In this document: piece after piece, positions 1 through 7,521 of the stretch
Layout: the number at the start of each line of letters is the position of its first letter
Numbering within the stretch: the stretch's first letter is position 1
Origin: an uncultured Helicobacter sp.
Lineage (GTDB): Bacteria; Campylobacterota; Campylobacteria; Campylobacterales; Helicobacteraceae
Assembly (NCBI GenBank): GCA_944326445.1
Contig: CALVDZ010000017.1
Location: 1 to 34,039, forward strand
Direction of reading: 5' to 3'
DNA: 34,039 nt
Position numbers and translations under genes: made by a program
The notes under the pieces: model-generated
Told to the model about the DNA's origin: nothing
Seen by the model: only the letters and a program-made list of their open reading frames with translations
Databases searched by the model: none

Positions 1-62
1 GGAAGGTGTTTTTTTTATCCTCTCGTTTTTTTTTTGATACGAATAATTATCTTTTAAACGCA

Positions 63-90
63 TTTTTTTTTTTTTTTTTTTTTTTTTTTT
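63..90. repeat. T28 homopolymer tract
   Basis: An uninterrupted run of 28 T, preceded by shorter T runs at 9-16 (T8) and 26-35 (T10). A weak A/T-rich -10-like stretch (GGATAAATT) lies about 20 bases downstream near 109-117, so the tract could sit in an upstream promoter position of the + strand transcript that reaches the gene at 582. Long T tracts upstream of promoters vary in length and tune expression in Helicobacter pylori. Here this role is inference; the run itself is plain in the sequence. Its exact length may be affected by sequencing error. Confidence 0.6.
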
Positions 91-210
91 ATTACGCTGA
101 ACTGAGAGGGATAAATTTTTGTAATTTACAAATAGTAACAATTACTCTCATTTTGTGGCTGTCACACAATTGCGCTTAGTCTTTGCTTAGATTCTATGGC
201 GCGTTTTTGA

Positions 211-383
211 TAGAATCTAGGTGGGTTTATAGAAAACGCGCTAGCCCAAGCGGCGTTCCTGACGCAGCTACACTAAAAAGCCATAGAATCTCGCATTTAG
301 ATTCTGTGTATGCTCGCGCAGCGGAGCGAGTGGCAATTCACTTGCCACGAGCGGCAACAATTTTGCTACAAGCAAAATTGCAT
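211..383 (+). repeat. Palindromic repeat module B, copy 1
   Basis: Begins with TAGAATCT and shares the segment around GCGCTAGCCCAAGCGGCGTT with copies at 391-561 and 10573-10744. It ends in two hairpins: stem GTGGCAA/TTGCCAC and stem CAATTTTGCT/AGCAAAATTG. The stems differ in sequence from those in the other copies but remain fully paired. This copy is more diverged in its middle, carrying an extra pair of AGAWTCT words. The frame is open across the unit and encodes a VYRKRASPSGV-type peptide. Confidence 0.8.
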
Positions 384-390
384 AAAATGA

Positions 391-561
391 TAGAATCTTT
401 GGTTTATAGAAAACGCGCTAGCCCAAGCGGCGTTGATGAGGTGGCGGCACCAAGAGATTCTATAAACTTGCTAAAAAACGCCGTGTATGCACGCGCAGCG
501 GAGGGGTGGGAGGCTCTGCCTCACACCCCGATAACAAGTTTCACTAGCGTGAAACTTGCAT
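391..561 (+). repeat. Palindromic repeat module B, copy 2
   Basis: Tandem neighbour of copy 1, starting 8 bases after it. It contains an inverted pair (GTTTATAGAA and TTCTATAAAC), then a hairpin with stem GGGGTGGGAGGC/GCCTCACACCCC (one mismatch), then a perfect stem CAAGTTTCAC/GTGAAACTTG with loop TAGC. The unit ends about 20 bases before the start of the gene at 582 and is open in the same frame, so a readthrough N-terminal extension would be possible. A strong Shine-Dalgarno at 571-578 argues that translation normally starts at 582. Confidence 0.8.
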
Positions 562-581
562 CAAAACAAATAGGAGGCACA

Positions 582-1628
582 ATGTATAAACTCGACTATC
601 TCGCAAATTTCGCGCGCAACAAGGAGGCGTGGCAAATCTTAGCCAATGAGCCCTATGCGATCCCAAACCCCTTTAGCTTGGAGGATTCTAAGCGCACCAA
701 GGCTCTGCAAAGGCGCATGGGCGAGATGTTTGGGCGCGAGTGGGTGCAGTTCTTTGGCTGCACGCAGGAGGACTTTAGCGCGCTTTTGCTTAGGCTCGGG
801 GTGGAGCAATGCGCTATGAGCGTGGGCTTTTCACAAGCAGCCTATCAGAGCTTTGGGCTTTTTGACAATCTCCAAAAGCTCATCGCCCCCACCACAGAAT
901 CTGTGTGCGCACTCGATACGCGCTACTACTTCATCCCCTATGTCAATGAGGACACGCTAAGCCTCAATCCGATTTTGGATATTGCGCACGCGCTGGATTC
1001 TACGGGGCGCGAGTGGGTGCTCTTCGTGGAGGTTTCTGCGCTCGTGCAGGTGGGGGCGTGGGAGCTCCTCGCCACGCTCTGCCACCCCCAAATCGCCTTT
1101 GTCGTGAGCGGCGAGCGCATAGGGCTCACGCCGCGCAGTGGGTTTGTGGCGCACTCGCTAGGATCTCTTGTGCCCTATCTGGATGCGCCGCTAGCTAGTG
1201 GGTTTATGGCTGCGCTGCATTGCGCGTGCGAGGGGCTTAGGGCTAGCGCGCATCTGTGGGAATACTGCACGCGCGGGTATAACGCCCTTTTGTTTAGATA
1301 TCTCACAGAGCTTTTGGGGGAGCGCGTGGGGCTTTTTACGCCCTTAGATGCGTGCTTGGGGAATTGCCTAGCACTCCGTGTCTTTGGGGCAAAGGCGCGT
1401 GTGCTCGCCCAAAGCCTGCTGCTAGAGGATGTCGCTGTGATAAACGGCGCGGATTGTCTTTTGGGGAATTTTAAGCCCTCATTTGTGCTAGGCGAGCTTG
1501 GCTTTGAGGAGCCCCATTGCCGCGAGCTGCTTAGCATAAGTTTTATGAATCTAAGCCCAGAGGAGCTCGCGCTCATCGCCCAAAAAATCGCCAAAGTCTG
1601 TGCGATCACACAGGCTCTAGAGATATGA
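582..1628 (+). CDS. Degenerate cysteine-desulfurase-like (class V aminotransferase fold) protein
   Basis: The 348-residue product looks like a degenerate member of the NifS/IscS family. The C-terminal part shows the clearest match: Cys292 in INGADCLLGNFKPS aligns with the catalytic loop Cys of IscS (SGSACTSASLEPS), followed by a FVLGELG-like helix and an SISFMN...SPEE segment resembling the family end. The N-terminal NPFSLEDSKR aligns with the NPSS..H region. The position of the PLP-binding lysine (SGHK in IscS) reads SGERIG, so Arg179 replaces Lys and Glu178 replaces His. The PLP-contacting Asp of the DAxQ motif also appears lost (VSALVQVG). PLP chemistry is therefore doubtful; a sulfur or selenium carrier or a regulatory role is possible but inferred. 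The start at 582 is chosen for TAGGAGG at 571-577; the open frame extends to 183 only through repeat DNA. It converges on selB-selA. Confidence 0.7.
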   Translation: MYKLDYLANFARNKEAWQILANEPYAIPNPFSLEDSKRTKALQRRMGEMFGREWVQFFGCTQEDFSALLLRLGVEQCAMSVGFSQAAYQSFGLFDNLQKLIAPTTESVCALDTRYYFIPYVNEDTLSLNPILDIAHALDSTGREWVLFVEVSALVQVGAWELLATLCHPQIAFVVSGERIGLTPRSGFVAHSLGSLVPYLDAPLASGFMAALHCACEGLRASAHLWEYCTRGYNALLFRYLTELLGERVGLFTPLDACLGNCLALRVFGAKARVLAQSLLLEDVAVINGADCLLGNFKPSFVLGELGFEEPHCRELLSISFMNLSPEELALIAQKIAKVCAITQALEI

Positions 1629-2050
1629 GATGTTGCGGCTGCTAGCGGCGTTGTGGAGGCTAAGTGTGTTTTAGACTCTGCTGTGGATCGTGCGGGCTTT
1701 GTGCTGCTTTGGTTTTGCTCATTTTTTAGAACCTGCTTGAGATTCTGTGTTTTTCAAAGCCTCAGATTCTGTGGATTGTGTGATTGTTTTAGATTCTGAA
1801 AGGCTAGATTCTAAGTTTGAATCTAAGGTATCAAAACTAGATTCTAATCTTTCCTTAGATTCTGTATTTTCTTTACATTCCGTGCTTGGCTTGCCTCCGA
1901 CTCGGTGTGGATTGCGTGGGGTTGCTATTGTAAGCAAAAAAATTAGTATTGTGCAAGTGTGGGTTGGTTGCTATCGCATTGCATACCCGCTCTGCTGATG
2001 TGAGCGTAGCGAAACGAAAAAGAGCCATTTTCCTTACGCACAAGCCGAGT
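1629..2050. repeat. Repeat-rich intergenic region with modules F and E (partial)
   Basis: No convincing gene is seen between the converging desulfurase-like gene and selB. The stretch contains about nine AGAWTCT words. Positions 1767-1812 resemble module F (two words around AAGGC), also seen near 10018, 17783 and 21638. Positions about 1816-2000 match module E (copies at 20132-20400 and, inverted, 33764-34039). This E copy lacks the large hairpin found in the other two: the sequence passes from the ATTAGTATT region almost directly to the CTATCGCATTGCATACCC end. The small open frames here are by-products of the repeats. Confidence 0.75.
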
Positions 2051-3952
2051 TTAGAATCTCATCACCCGCCTATCGCCCTCCTTAACAATATCCCCAAACC
2101 TATCGAGATACTCCAAATAATTGATGAGATATTTGCGGCTTAGCGGGAGCTTCTGGCGAAAAAGCGCAATGTCGATATAGCCGTGCGTGTGGATAATCTC
2201 GCGCATCATCGTTACAATCGCGCTCATAGAATCTACGCTAATAAAGAGATTGTGCGCCACGCGCAGCACTTTTTGGGCTTTGGTGAGGCGTTTTAGAATC
2301 CTATCGCCAAGCTTCCTATCAATCTCAAGGCTATCATAGAGATTATAAGGCGCGATGGGCGCATACCCCTGCTCGCACAAAAGCCCATAGATTTTTTGCT
2401 CCAAAAACTCCTCGATATCGCCCATATCGTTGTTTTTGGCTAAAAAGAGCGAATCGCGCTGCAAGATAAATCGCTGCGCCACGAGCTCATCAAGCGCGCA
2501 TTGCAAAAGCCCCAAAGACGCCCATTTGTATTTGAGCTGCAGGCTCTGGGCAGAGAGCAGGGCGTGCTTGTTTTTATAAAAAATATCCAAAATCGCGTTT
2601 TTGAGCCACTCTAGCTCGTTTAGCGGATAGGCTACGAGATCCCTTGGGTCAAAAAACACCGCGCCGCTCTCGTGGAGAGTGTGCAGTATCGCGCTGCTTT
2701 CTTGGTGGCTTAGCCCAAATCGCTGCGTGGAGCTCACCACGCCAAATCCGTGCCTATGAATGTGCGTCAAAGTCGCGAAAGCCTGCGCAAAATCCCCGCG
2801 CAAAAGGGCTTTTAGCAATGGAATCTTGCTCTTTTTTTTGATCGGATCGTTGATTGGGTTTAGCACCACGCCCCCGCACACGCTGACATTGCCCTCACGC
2901 AGGATAAAAGGCTGCATAAACAGCGCGAAAATTGGCTCCCTAGCACTTAACGAGCACAGCCCTAGCTCCTCATCAAGGACATTGAGCCTCACAGGCAAAT
3001 GCCGCGCGCCGATACACAGCTCATAGCTGGCATTATGCGCTATCTCCACGCCCTCAAAGCAGCGCACCTGCACATCGATGAGATTTGCCCCGCGCACAAA
3101 GCCCTTTTGCGTGAGCAAAAAGCCCCTTTGGAGCTCGTGGGGGCTTGTGTGGGCGAGATTGAGCGCGACGCGATGCGAGGGCGTGGCGCGTGGCGTGGGC
3201 TCATCGTGGATTTGTATATTGCGCACTTGGACTTGCTTTTGGGTTTCACAGACAAGGAGTTCTTGGGATTTGGCGATTGTCCCGCTTGTGAGCGTGCCGC
3301 TCACCACGCACCCCGCCCCTGCGATACTAAACGCCCTATCGATATAATACACCACCATACCATAGTCGCGCCTAGCGGGCTTGGGCAGGGATTGGAGCAG
3401 GGCGATGAGTTGCTCCACATAGGGATTGTGGAGAAACTCTGTGCCTTGTGAATCTAGCAGGGCAAAGGGCACAATCTCCACAAGCGCGATCGTGTGCGCG
3501 CTAAAGAGCTCGGCTATCTCTGCCTTGCGCTTGTCTATGAGCTCGGGCGTGGTTTTGTCGATTTTGCTTAGCACGCACACGCATTGGCTAATCCCCAGCA
3601 TATCGGCGATAGCGAGATGCTCGCGCGTTTGGGGCATAATGCCATCATCGCTAGCCACCACGAGCAGCAGCACATCGATCCCATACGCTCCCGCGATCAT
3701 TTGCCTCACGAGCTTCTCGTGTCCGGGCACATCGATAAAGGCGATATTGCGCGCAGGCGTGCGCAGGTGCGAAAAGCTCAAATCCAGCGTGATCCCCCGC
3801 TCCTTCTCCTCTCTCAATCCATCGCCATCAAAGCCATTTATCGCGCGTATGAGCGAGGTTTTGCCGTGATCGATATGCCCGCACAAGCCCACGATGATAT
3901 CATTATCCATTGTGTCGCCATCTGTGGTTAGATTGCCTAAGTTTTGCTGCAT
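2051..3952 (-). CDS. selB: Selenocysteine-specific elongation factor SelB
   Basis: SelB delivers selenocysteinyl-tRNA to ribosomes at UGA codons marked by a SECIS hairpin. The product (633 residues from this start) opens with an EF-Tu-like GTPase. The P-loop GHIDHGKT is at residues 25-32, followed by DVPGHEKLVRQ (G3) and SKID (G4). Beta-barrel domains follow, and the C-terminal third looks like the winged-helix SECIS-binding region. Start choice: ATG at 3952 has GGAG eight bases upstream and lies just after the selA stop (3955), implying translational coupling. ATG at 3910 would give the more usual short N terminus (MDNDIIVGLCGH) but has a weaker Shine-Dalgarno, and a GTG at 3958 is also in frame. 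No tRNA-Sec or selenoprotein gene is visible in the window. Confidence 0.95.
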   Translation of the reverse strand: MQQNLGNLTTDGDTMDNDIIVGLCGHIDHGKTSLIRAINGFDGDGLREEKERGITLDLSFSHLRTPARNIAFIDVPGHEKLVRQMIAGAYGIDVLLLVVASDDGIMPQTREHLAIADMLGISQCVCVLSKIDKTTPELIDKRKAEIAELFSAHTIALVEIVPFALLDSQGTEFLHNPYVEQLIALLQSLPKPARRDYGMVVYYIDRAFSIAGAGCVVSGTLTSGTIAKSQELLVCETQKQVQVRNIQIHDEPTPRATPSHRVALNLAHTSPHELQRGFLLTQKGFVRGANLIDVQVRCFEGVEIAHNASYELCIGARHLPVRLNVLDEELGLCSLSAREPIFALFMQPFILREGNVSVCGGVVLNPINDPIKKKSKIPLLKALLRGDFAQAFATLTHIHRHGFGVVSSTQRFGLSHQESSAILHTLHESGAVFFDPRDLVAYPLNELEWLKNAILDIFYKNKHALLSAQSLQLKYKWASLGLLQCALDELVAQRFILQRDSLFLAKNNDMGDIEEFLEQKIYGLLCEQGYAPIAPYNLYDSLEIDRKLGDRILKRLTKAQKVLRVAHNLFISVDSMSAIVTMMREIIHTHGYIDIALFRQKLPLSRKYLINYLEYLDRFGDIVKEGDRRVMRF

Positions 3953-3954
3953 TC

Positions 3955-5592
3955 TCACTTCTCCGATTTTTTCGCGCTAGATTCTGTAATCGCGCCTAGA
4001 GCCTCACAAATGCGCTCCATATCGCCCTCTAGCAAGGTGCGCGTATCAAGCAGCACCCACTCCCTACTCACGCGCGCGATGATAGCGTGCTCCACGCGCA
4101 GGCGAGATTCTAGCGCGCTTGCTTTAAGCCTCGTGCTCCTAAGCCCCACCGCCACGCTCCTAAACACCCTATCAGGCAGACTCCCCCCGCCCGCTAGAGA
4201 ATCCACCTCCACAATCTGCGCGCTGATACCCCTAGGCGCGCGAGATTCTATCATTTGGCAGAGCTTCTTAGCGCGCTTTTGCAACGCCTCAGGCGTGAGG
4301 GAGAGCATAGCAAGCGTGGGGATAGAATCTAGCTCATCGCGCAGGTATGCCTCCAGTGTGGCTTGCAGTGCGCTGATACAGAGCTTATCCACGCGCAGGG
4401 CGCGTAAGAGGTGGTTTTGCTTGAGTGTGGCGATGAGATGGGGCTCGCCCGCGATGATCCCCACTTGCGATGCACCAAAGAGCTTATCCCCACTAAAGCT
4501 TAGCAGTGAGGGCGGCGCGGCAAAAATCTCGCGCAGACTGGGCTCTGTGCGCACACTAGCGCGCCTATCAACGCTCTCACAGGGCAGATCCAGCACGCAC
4601 CCACTCCCCAAATCGTAATAATCAATAAGCCCATATTTGCGTGCTAGCGCGCTTAGCTCGCACATCTCCACCTCGCTACAAAAGCCAATCTGTGCGAAGT
4701 TGCTCTTGTGCGCTTTCATCAGCATTGCGGTGCGCTCACTCAGTGCGCGCTCATAATCTCTCAAATGCGTCTTATTTGTCGCGCCCACTTCTGTGAGCAG
4801 CGCGCCAGCAGAGATCATCACTTCAGGTATGCGAAACTCCCCGCCGATCTCCACGAGCTCCCCGCGCGAGATGATTACTTCCCTATCTTTGGCAAAGGTA
4901 TTGAGGATGAGCAGCACCGCCGCGGCGTTGTTATTGACGAGCAAAAACTCATATTCTTGGCAAAAGAGCGCTTTGAGCAGGGTATTGGCGTGGGCGTAGC
5001 GGCTAGAGCGTCTGCCCTCGAGTGTGTCGTATTCTAAGCTACAATAGCGTGTGAGTAGGGGCGCGATACGCTCTAAGAGTTTGGGCGCAAACACGCTCCT
5101 GCCTAGATTTGTCTGCACCACCACGCCCGTGGCATTGACTAGAGGCACAAGCGAAGAGGTAGTGAGATCTTCATACTCCCTAGCGATAGATTCTATGAGG
5201 GCGTGGGAGAGCACCTCACGCAGTGCGTCCAAATCCTCTAGCTCCCCCAACGCCTCGCGCAAATCTCCCAAATCCTTAGAATCCTCCGCCTCGCCTCGCG
5301 CGTGTGAATCTCCCAACTCCTCGCGCACCTCGTTTGTTTGTCCCTCGTTTATTTGCGCTCCGTGAGACTCCGCCCCTGCCTCGCGCACGACACGCATCAC
5401 ACACGCCGCGAGCTCTGTATGCGTGGCTGCGAGGCTACTTCCATACAGATCTTGGCGCAGAGCCTGCCGCGCGCGCTCCACTTGCCTCTGAATGATTGGC
5501 TTTAGGACTTGTGCATTATACGAGGCAAAGCGCGGGTGTGAGAGCAGGGTATCGACTTTGGGCAGGGCTTGGAGGAGTGTTTGTGTGTGCAT
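3955..5592 (-). CDS. selA: L-seryl-tRNA(Sec) selenium transferase SelA
   Basis: SelA is a PLP enzyme that converts seryl-tRNA(Sec) to selenocysteinyl-tRNA(Sec) using selenophosphate. Visible hallmarks are LVNATGVVVQTNLGR (about residues 150-164) and the PLP lysine K370 in SFSGDKLFGASQVG. At 545 residues it is clearly longer than typical bacterial SelA (about 460). The excess is an acidic, low-complexity insertion at about residues 72-127 (about 5212-5379 in DNA) between the N-terminal helical domain and the catalytic core; it carries a few GATTC-type words. SelB follows immediately, making a selA-selB operon. A TATAAA-like -10 lies at 5615-5620, and an AAGG-type Shine-Dalgarno precedes the ATG. 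Confidence 0.96.
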   Translation of the reverse strand: MHTQTLLQALPKVDTLLSHPRFASYNAQVLKPIIQRQVERARQALRQDLYGSSLAATHTELAACVMRVVREAGAESHGAQINEGQTNEVREELGDSHARGEAEDSKDLGDLREALGELEDLDALREVLSHALIESIAREYEDLTTSSLVPLVNATGVVVQTNLGRSVFAPKLLERIAPLLTRYCSLEYDTLEGRRSSRYAHANTLLKALFCQEYEFLLVNNNAAAVLLILNTFAKDREVIISRGELVEIGGEFRIPEVMISAGALLTEVGATNKTHLRDYERALSERTAMLMKAHKSNFAQIGFCSEVEMCELSALARKYGLIDYYDLGSGCVLDLPCESVDRRASVRTEPSLREIFAAPPSLLSFSGDKLFGASQVGIIAGEPHLIATLKQNHLLRALRVDKLCISALQATLEAYLRDELDSIPTLAMLSLTPEALQKRAKKLCQMIESRAPRGISAQIVEVDSLAGGGSLPDRVFRSVAVGLRSTRLKASALESRLRVEHAIIARVSREWVLLDTRTLLEGDMERICEALGAITESSAKKSEK

Positions 5593-5614
5593 ACCTTACA
5601 CCTTTTTTAAGTTT

Positions 5615-5620
5615 TTTATA
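5615..5620 (-). promoter_or_regulatory. Candidate selA -10 box
   Basis: On the - strand this reads GATATAAAAA, a TATAAA -10 about 23-28 bases upstream of the selA ATG at 5592. That is a plausible short leader for a sigma-70-type Campylobacterota promoter. Confidence 0.4.
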
Positions 5621-5723
5621 TCTTAGTGAGGAATCCCTAAAATCCGCTTAAAAAAAGCTTAGCCATAGCGCGCGCAGAGTTTGCAAACTCGGCTGTGTTA
5701 CGCATTTTCACACGATAGTATCG

Positions 5724-5737
5724 TTTTTTTTTTTTTT
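5724..5737. repeat. T14 tract upstream of porin promoter
   Basis: A run of 14 T sits directly after a short palindrome (ACGATAGTATCGT). It lies about 25 bases upstream of a -10-like TATAAC at 5762-5767 and 135 bases upstream of the porin start. T tracts in this position alter promoter spacing in H. pylori outer-membrane genes such as sabA; the same role here is inference. The palindrome plus T run could alternatively act as a + strand terminator, although no + strand gene ends nearby. Confidence 0.5.
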
Positions 5738-5761
5738 AAACTCTGACTAAGAATTCACGCA

Positions 5762-5767
5762 TATAAC
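5762..5767 (+). promoter_or_regulatory. Candidate -10 box for porin operon
   Basis: CATATAACTAG gives a TATAAC hexamer about 105 bases upstream of the porin ATG, downstream of the T14 tract. There is no clear -35, as is normal in this phylum. It is the best-placed candidate but is not a perfect match. Confidence 0.35.
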
Positions 5768-5871
5768 TAGGCGTTTTGTTTTGTGTTTGGTTTAGGATTT
5801 TGTGCTACGCACCTTAGTAACTTGCCTCTCACGAGACAAATATTCCAACAAATAACCCAAAAGGAGCTTAG

Positions 5872-7218
5872 ATGAAAACAAAAGGGATACTTCTCGCCTC
5901 ACTCTTAGCGCTCTCTCCTCTTGCTGCCGCGGAGAAATCACTGCAGCAGCAAATCGATGAGCTAAACGACAGAGTGGATCAAAACGAGCTGCAAGCCACG
6001 CTCAACAAAGTCAAATTCGGGCTAGATTTTAACGCCTCGATGAACAACTTCTTTATCGACAACAACGGCGTTTCTAGCACGCAAGCCAACAAATGGCTTA
6101 TGGGACTCTATCTCAATATGAACGCCGATGTGACAAAATACGCCAAATTCACTGGTAGATTAGCCATGACCAAGGCATTTGGCGATCTCTCATGGATGCC
6201 AAGTGCGAGCTATGTCACTTCGCTTGATGCTGGTAAAGGCGTGGCTGGCGGCTCGGCGGTGTATGTGGAGCGCGCGTATGTGGATTTATTCTTAGGCAAC
6301 TACTGGGCGCTCACTGTAGGACGGCTTCCGGGCACTGAGGGACCGGGCTACAATCTCCGCAATGGCGCAGCGCGTATGTCTACCTATCCTGCGCTACTTG
6401 TCAATGCCCTAGGCGATGGGGGCGTGGTAACATTCAAGCCCTACACTGACGCAGCACTCCGCGCGGGATTTGCGAAAGTCTATCAGCCACTCTATATCAC
6501 TGCAAACTCTGGTGCGGGCAATATCTTTAGTGAAACAAGTGCGAGCAACCAAGCAGATATGAATCTGATGTTTGCCGCATTCGAGACGCCATTCCTACCT
6601 AAATCCGCGGGTAAAAGCCTCCTAATGCTCTCTTATATGTATATCTCTAACTATTCGTTGCCAAATCAGCTTGTGGCACTTACTGCAGCCCAAAGTCTGG
6701 GCAGTGGTGTTGGAATCTTATCAATGTTACCCGGTGATGCAATTAATGTGGGGGATCTCCAATACGCTAATATCCACCTAGAAAACTTCAATCTCGCGGG
6801 CTCGGGCTTTAATTGGTTTGCCTCATTCACTTGGGCAAATGGCACAAATAGTTCAGTTCCTGCTGCGCTATCAACTATGGGGACAGGGATTTTTAACGGA
6901 CAAGGCTCCTATGCCCTCCATATCGGGGCGCGCTATGACTTTGGCAGCCACTTTAAGCTGGGTTATGAATACTTCCACGGGAGCAAAAACTGGTATGCCT
7001 TCTCACGCGTGAGTGCGAATGATCCGCTCAATATCCGCAACACCCGCGGTGATGTGCATGATGTGTATGCGATATTTCAGCTTGATACCTTTCAGTTTTT
7101 CCGCTTGAGCTACACCTACTTGCATCGTGATTATGTGATGGCTAGCACTTATGGTGCGCCAGTGGCTACTGACATCACGACTCAAAATGTCTCTGCGGCA
7201 TATATCTTGCGATTCTAA
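5872..7218 (+). CDS. DUF3373-type outer-membrane porin
   Basis: A 448-residue secreted protein, most likely a beta-barrel porin of the DUF3373 type common in Campylobacterota. It has a signal peptide (MKTKGILLASLLALSPLAAA, likely cleaved after A20) and a short coiled-coil stretch (about 23-45, LQQQIDELNDRV). Many alternating aromatic strands follow. The C-terminal signature includes RYDFGSHFKLGYEYFHGSKN and NTRGDVHDVY, and the protein ends in a terminal Phe (AAYILRF), as expected for BAM recognition. AAGGAG precedes the ATG. It heads a likely operon with a small secreted protein (12 bases downstream) and a chemoreceptor. The family assignment rests on recalled motif similarity; the substrate is unknown. 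Confidence 0.82.
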   Translation: MKTKGILLASLLALSPLAAAEKSLQQQIDELNDRVDQNELQATLNKVKFGLDFNASMNNFFIDNNGVSSTQANKWLMGLYLNMNADVTKYAKFTGRLAMTKAFGDLSWMPSASYVTSLDAGKGVAGGSAVYVERAYVDLFLGNYWALTVGRLPGTEGPGYNLRNGAARMSTYPALLVNALGDGGVVTFKPYTDAALRAGFAKVYQPLYITANSGAGNIFSETSASNQADMNLMFAAFETPFLPKSAGKSLLMLSYMYISNYSLPNQLVALTAAQSLGSGVGILSMLPGDAINVGDLQYANIHLENFNLAGSGFNWFASFTWANGTNSSVPAALSTMGTGIFNGQGSYALHIGARYDFGSHFKLGYEYFHGSKNWYAFSRVSANDPLNIRNTRGDVHDVYAIFQLDTFQFFRLSYTYLHRDYVMASTYGAPVATDITTQNVSAAYILRF

Positions 7219-7230
7219 AAGGAGTGAAGT

Positions 7231-7467
7231 ATGAAAAAATTAGCATTTTTAGTAGCACTAGCCCTCGCTCCTAGCTTTGTGCTGGGCAACTGCGAGGCAC
7301 TCATGCAAAAATACAACGCACCCGATCCGGGCTCAAAAACCATGGCGCAGATCTCACGTTGGATCTCTAGCAAAGTCGATGATAGCGCTGATGCTAAGAC
7401 CCTAGAGAGCTGCATGGTAGCGCGCGCCGCGGATAACCCAAACAAAGAGCAAGTCGCTGGTAAATAA
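7231..7467 (+). CDS. Small secreted two-cysteine protein
   Basis: A 78-residue protein that I do not recognise. It has a clear signal peptide (MKKLAFLVALALAPSFVLG, cleavage likely after G19), leaving about 59 residues with two cysteines (C21, C61) that could form a disulfide in the periplasm. The spacing at VLGNC does not make a good lipobox. A strong AAAAGGAG precedes the start, and the porin stop is only 12 bases upstream, so the two are probably co-transcribed. A hairpin follows its stop at 7470-7489. Confidence 0.75.
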   Translation: MKKLAFLVALALAPSFVLGNCEALMQKYNAPDPGSKTMAQISRWISSKVDDSADAKTLESCMVARAADNPNKEQVAGK

Positions 7468-7469
7468 CC

Positions 7470-7489
7470 CCCTCTCCTTTGCGAGAGGG
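7470..7489 (+). terminator. Hairpin after small secreted gene
   Basis: A perfect 7-bp stem CCCTCTC/GAGAGGG with loop CTTTGC starts three bases after the stop codon at 7467. There is no T run behind it, so it is more likely a partial attenuator or an RNA-stabilising hairpin between the porin unit and the chemoreceptor than a full terminator. Confidence 0.45.
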
Positions 7490-7521
7490 CGACTTGGAAA
7501 CATTAAAAAGGAGATGAGTGA

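Noticed and set aside
183..581. N-terminal extension of the desulfurase-like gene from TTG 183
   Set aside because: The extension consists of module B repeats, and a strong Shine-Dalgarno precedes ATG 582 where family-like sequence begins. The frame is open, so rare readthrough is not excluded.
5711..5737. Rho-independent terminator on the + strand
   Set aside because: The palindrome ACGATAGTATCGT has almost no loop, and no + strand gene ends upstream; a role linked to the porin promoter seems likelier.
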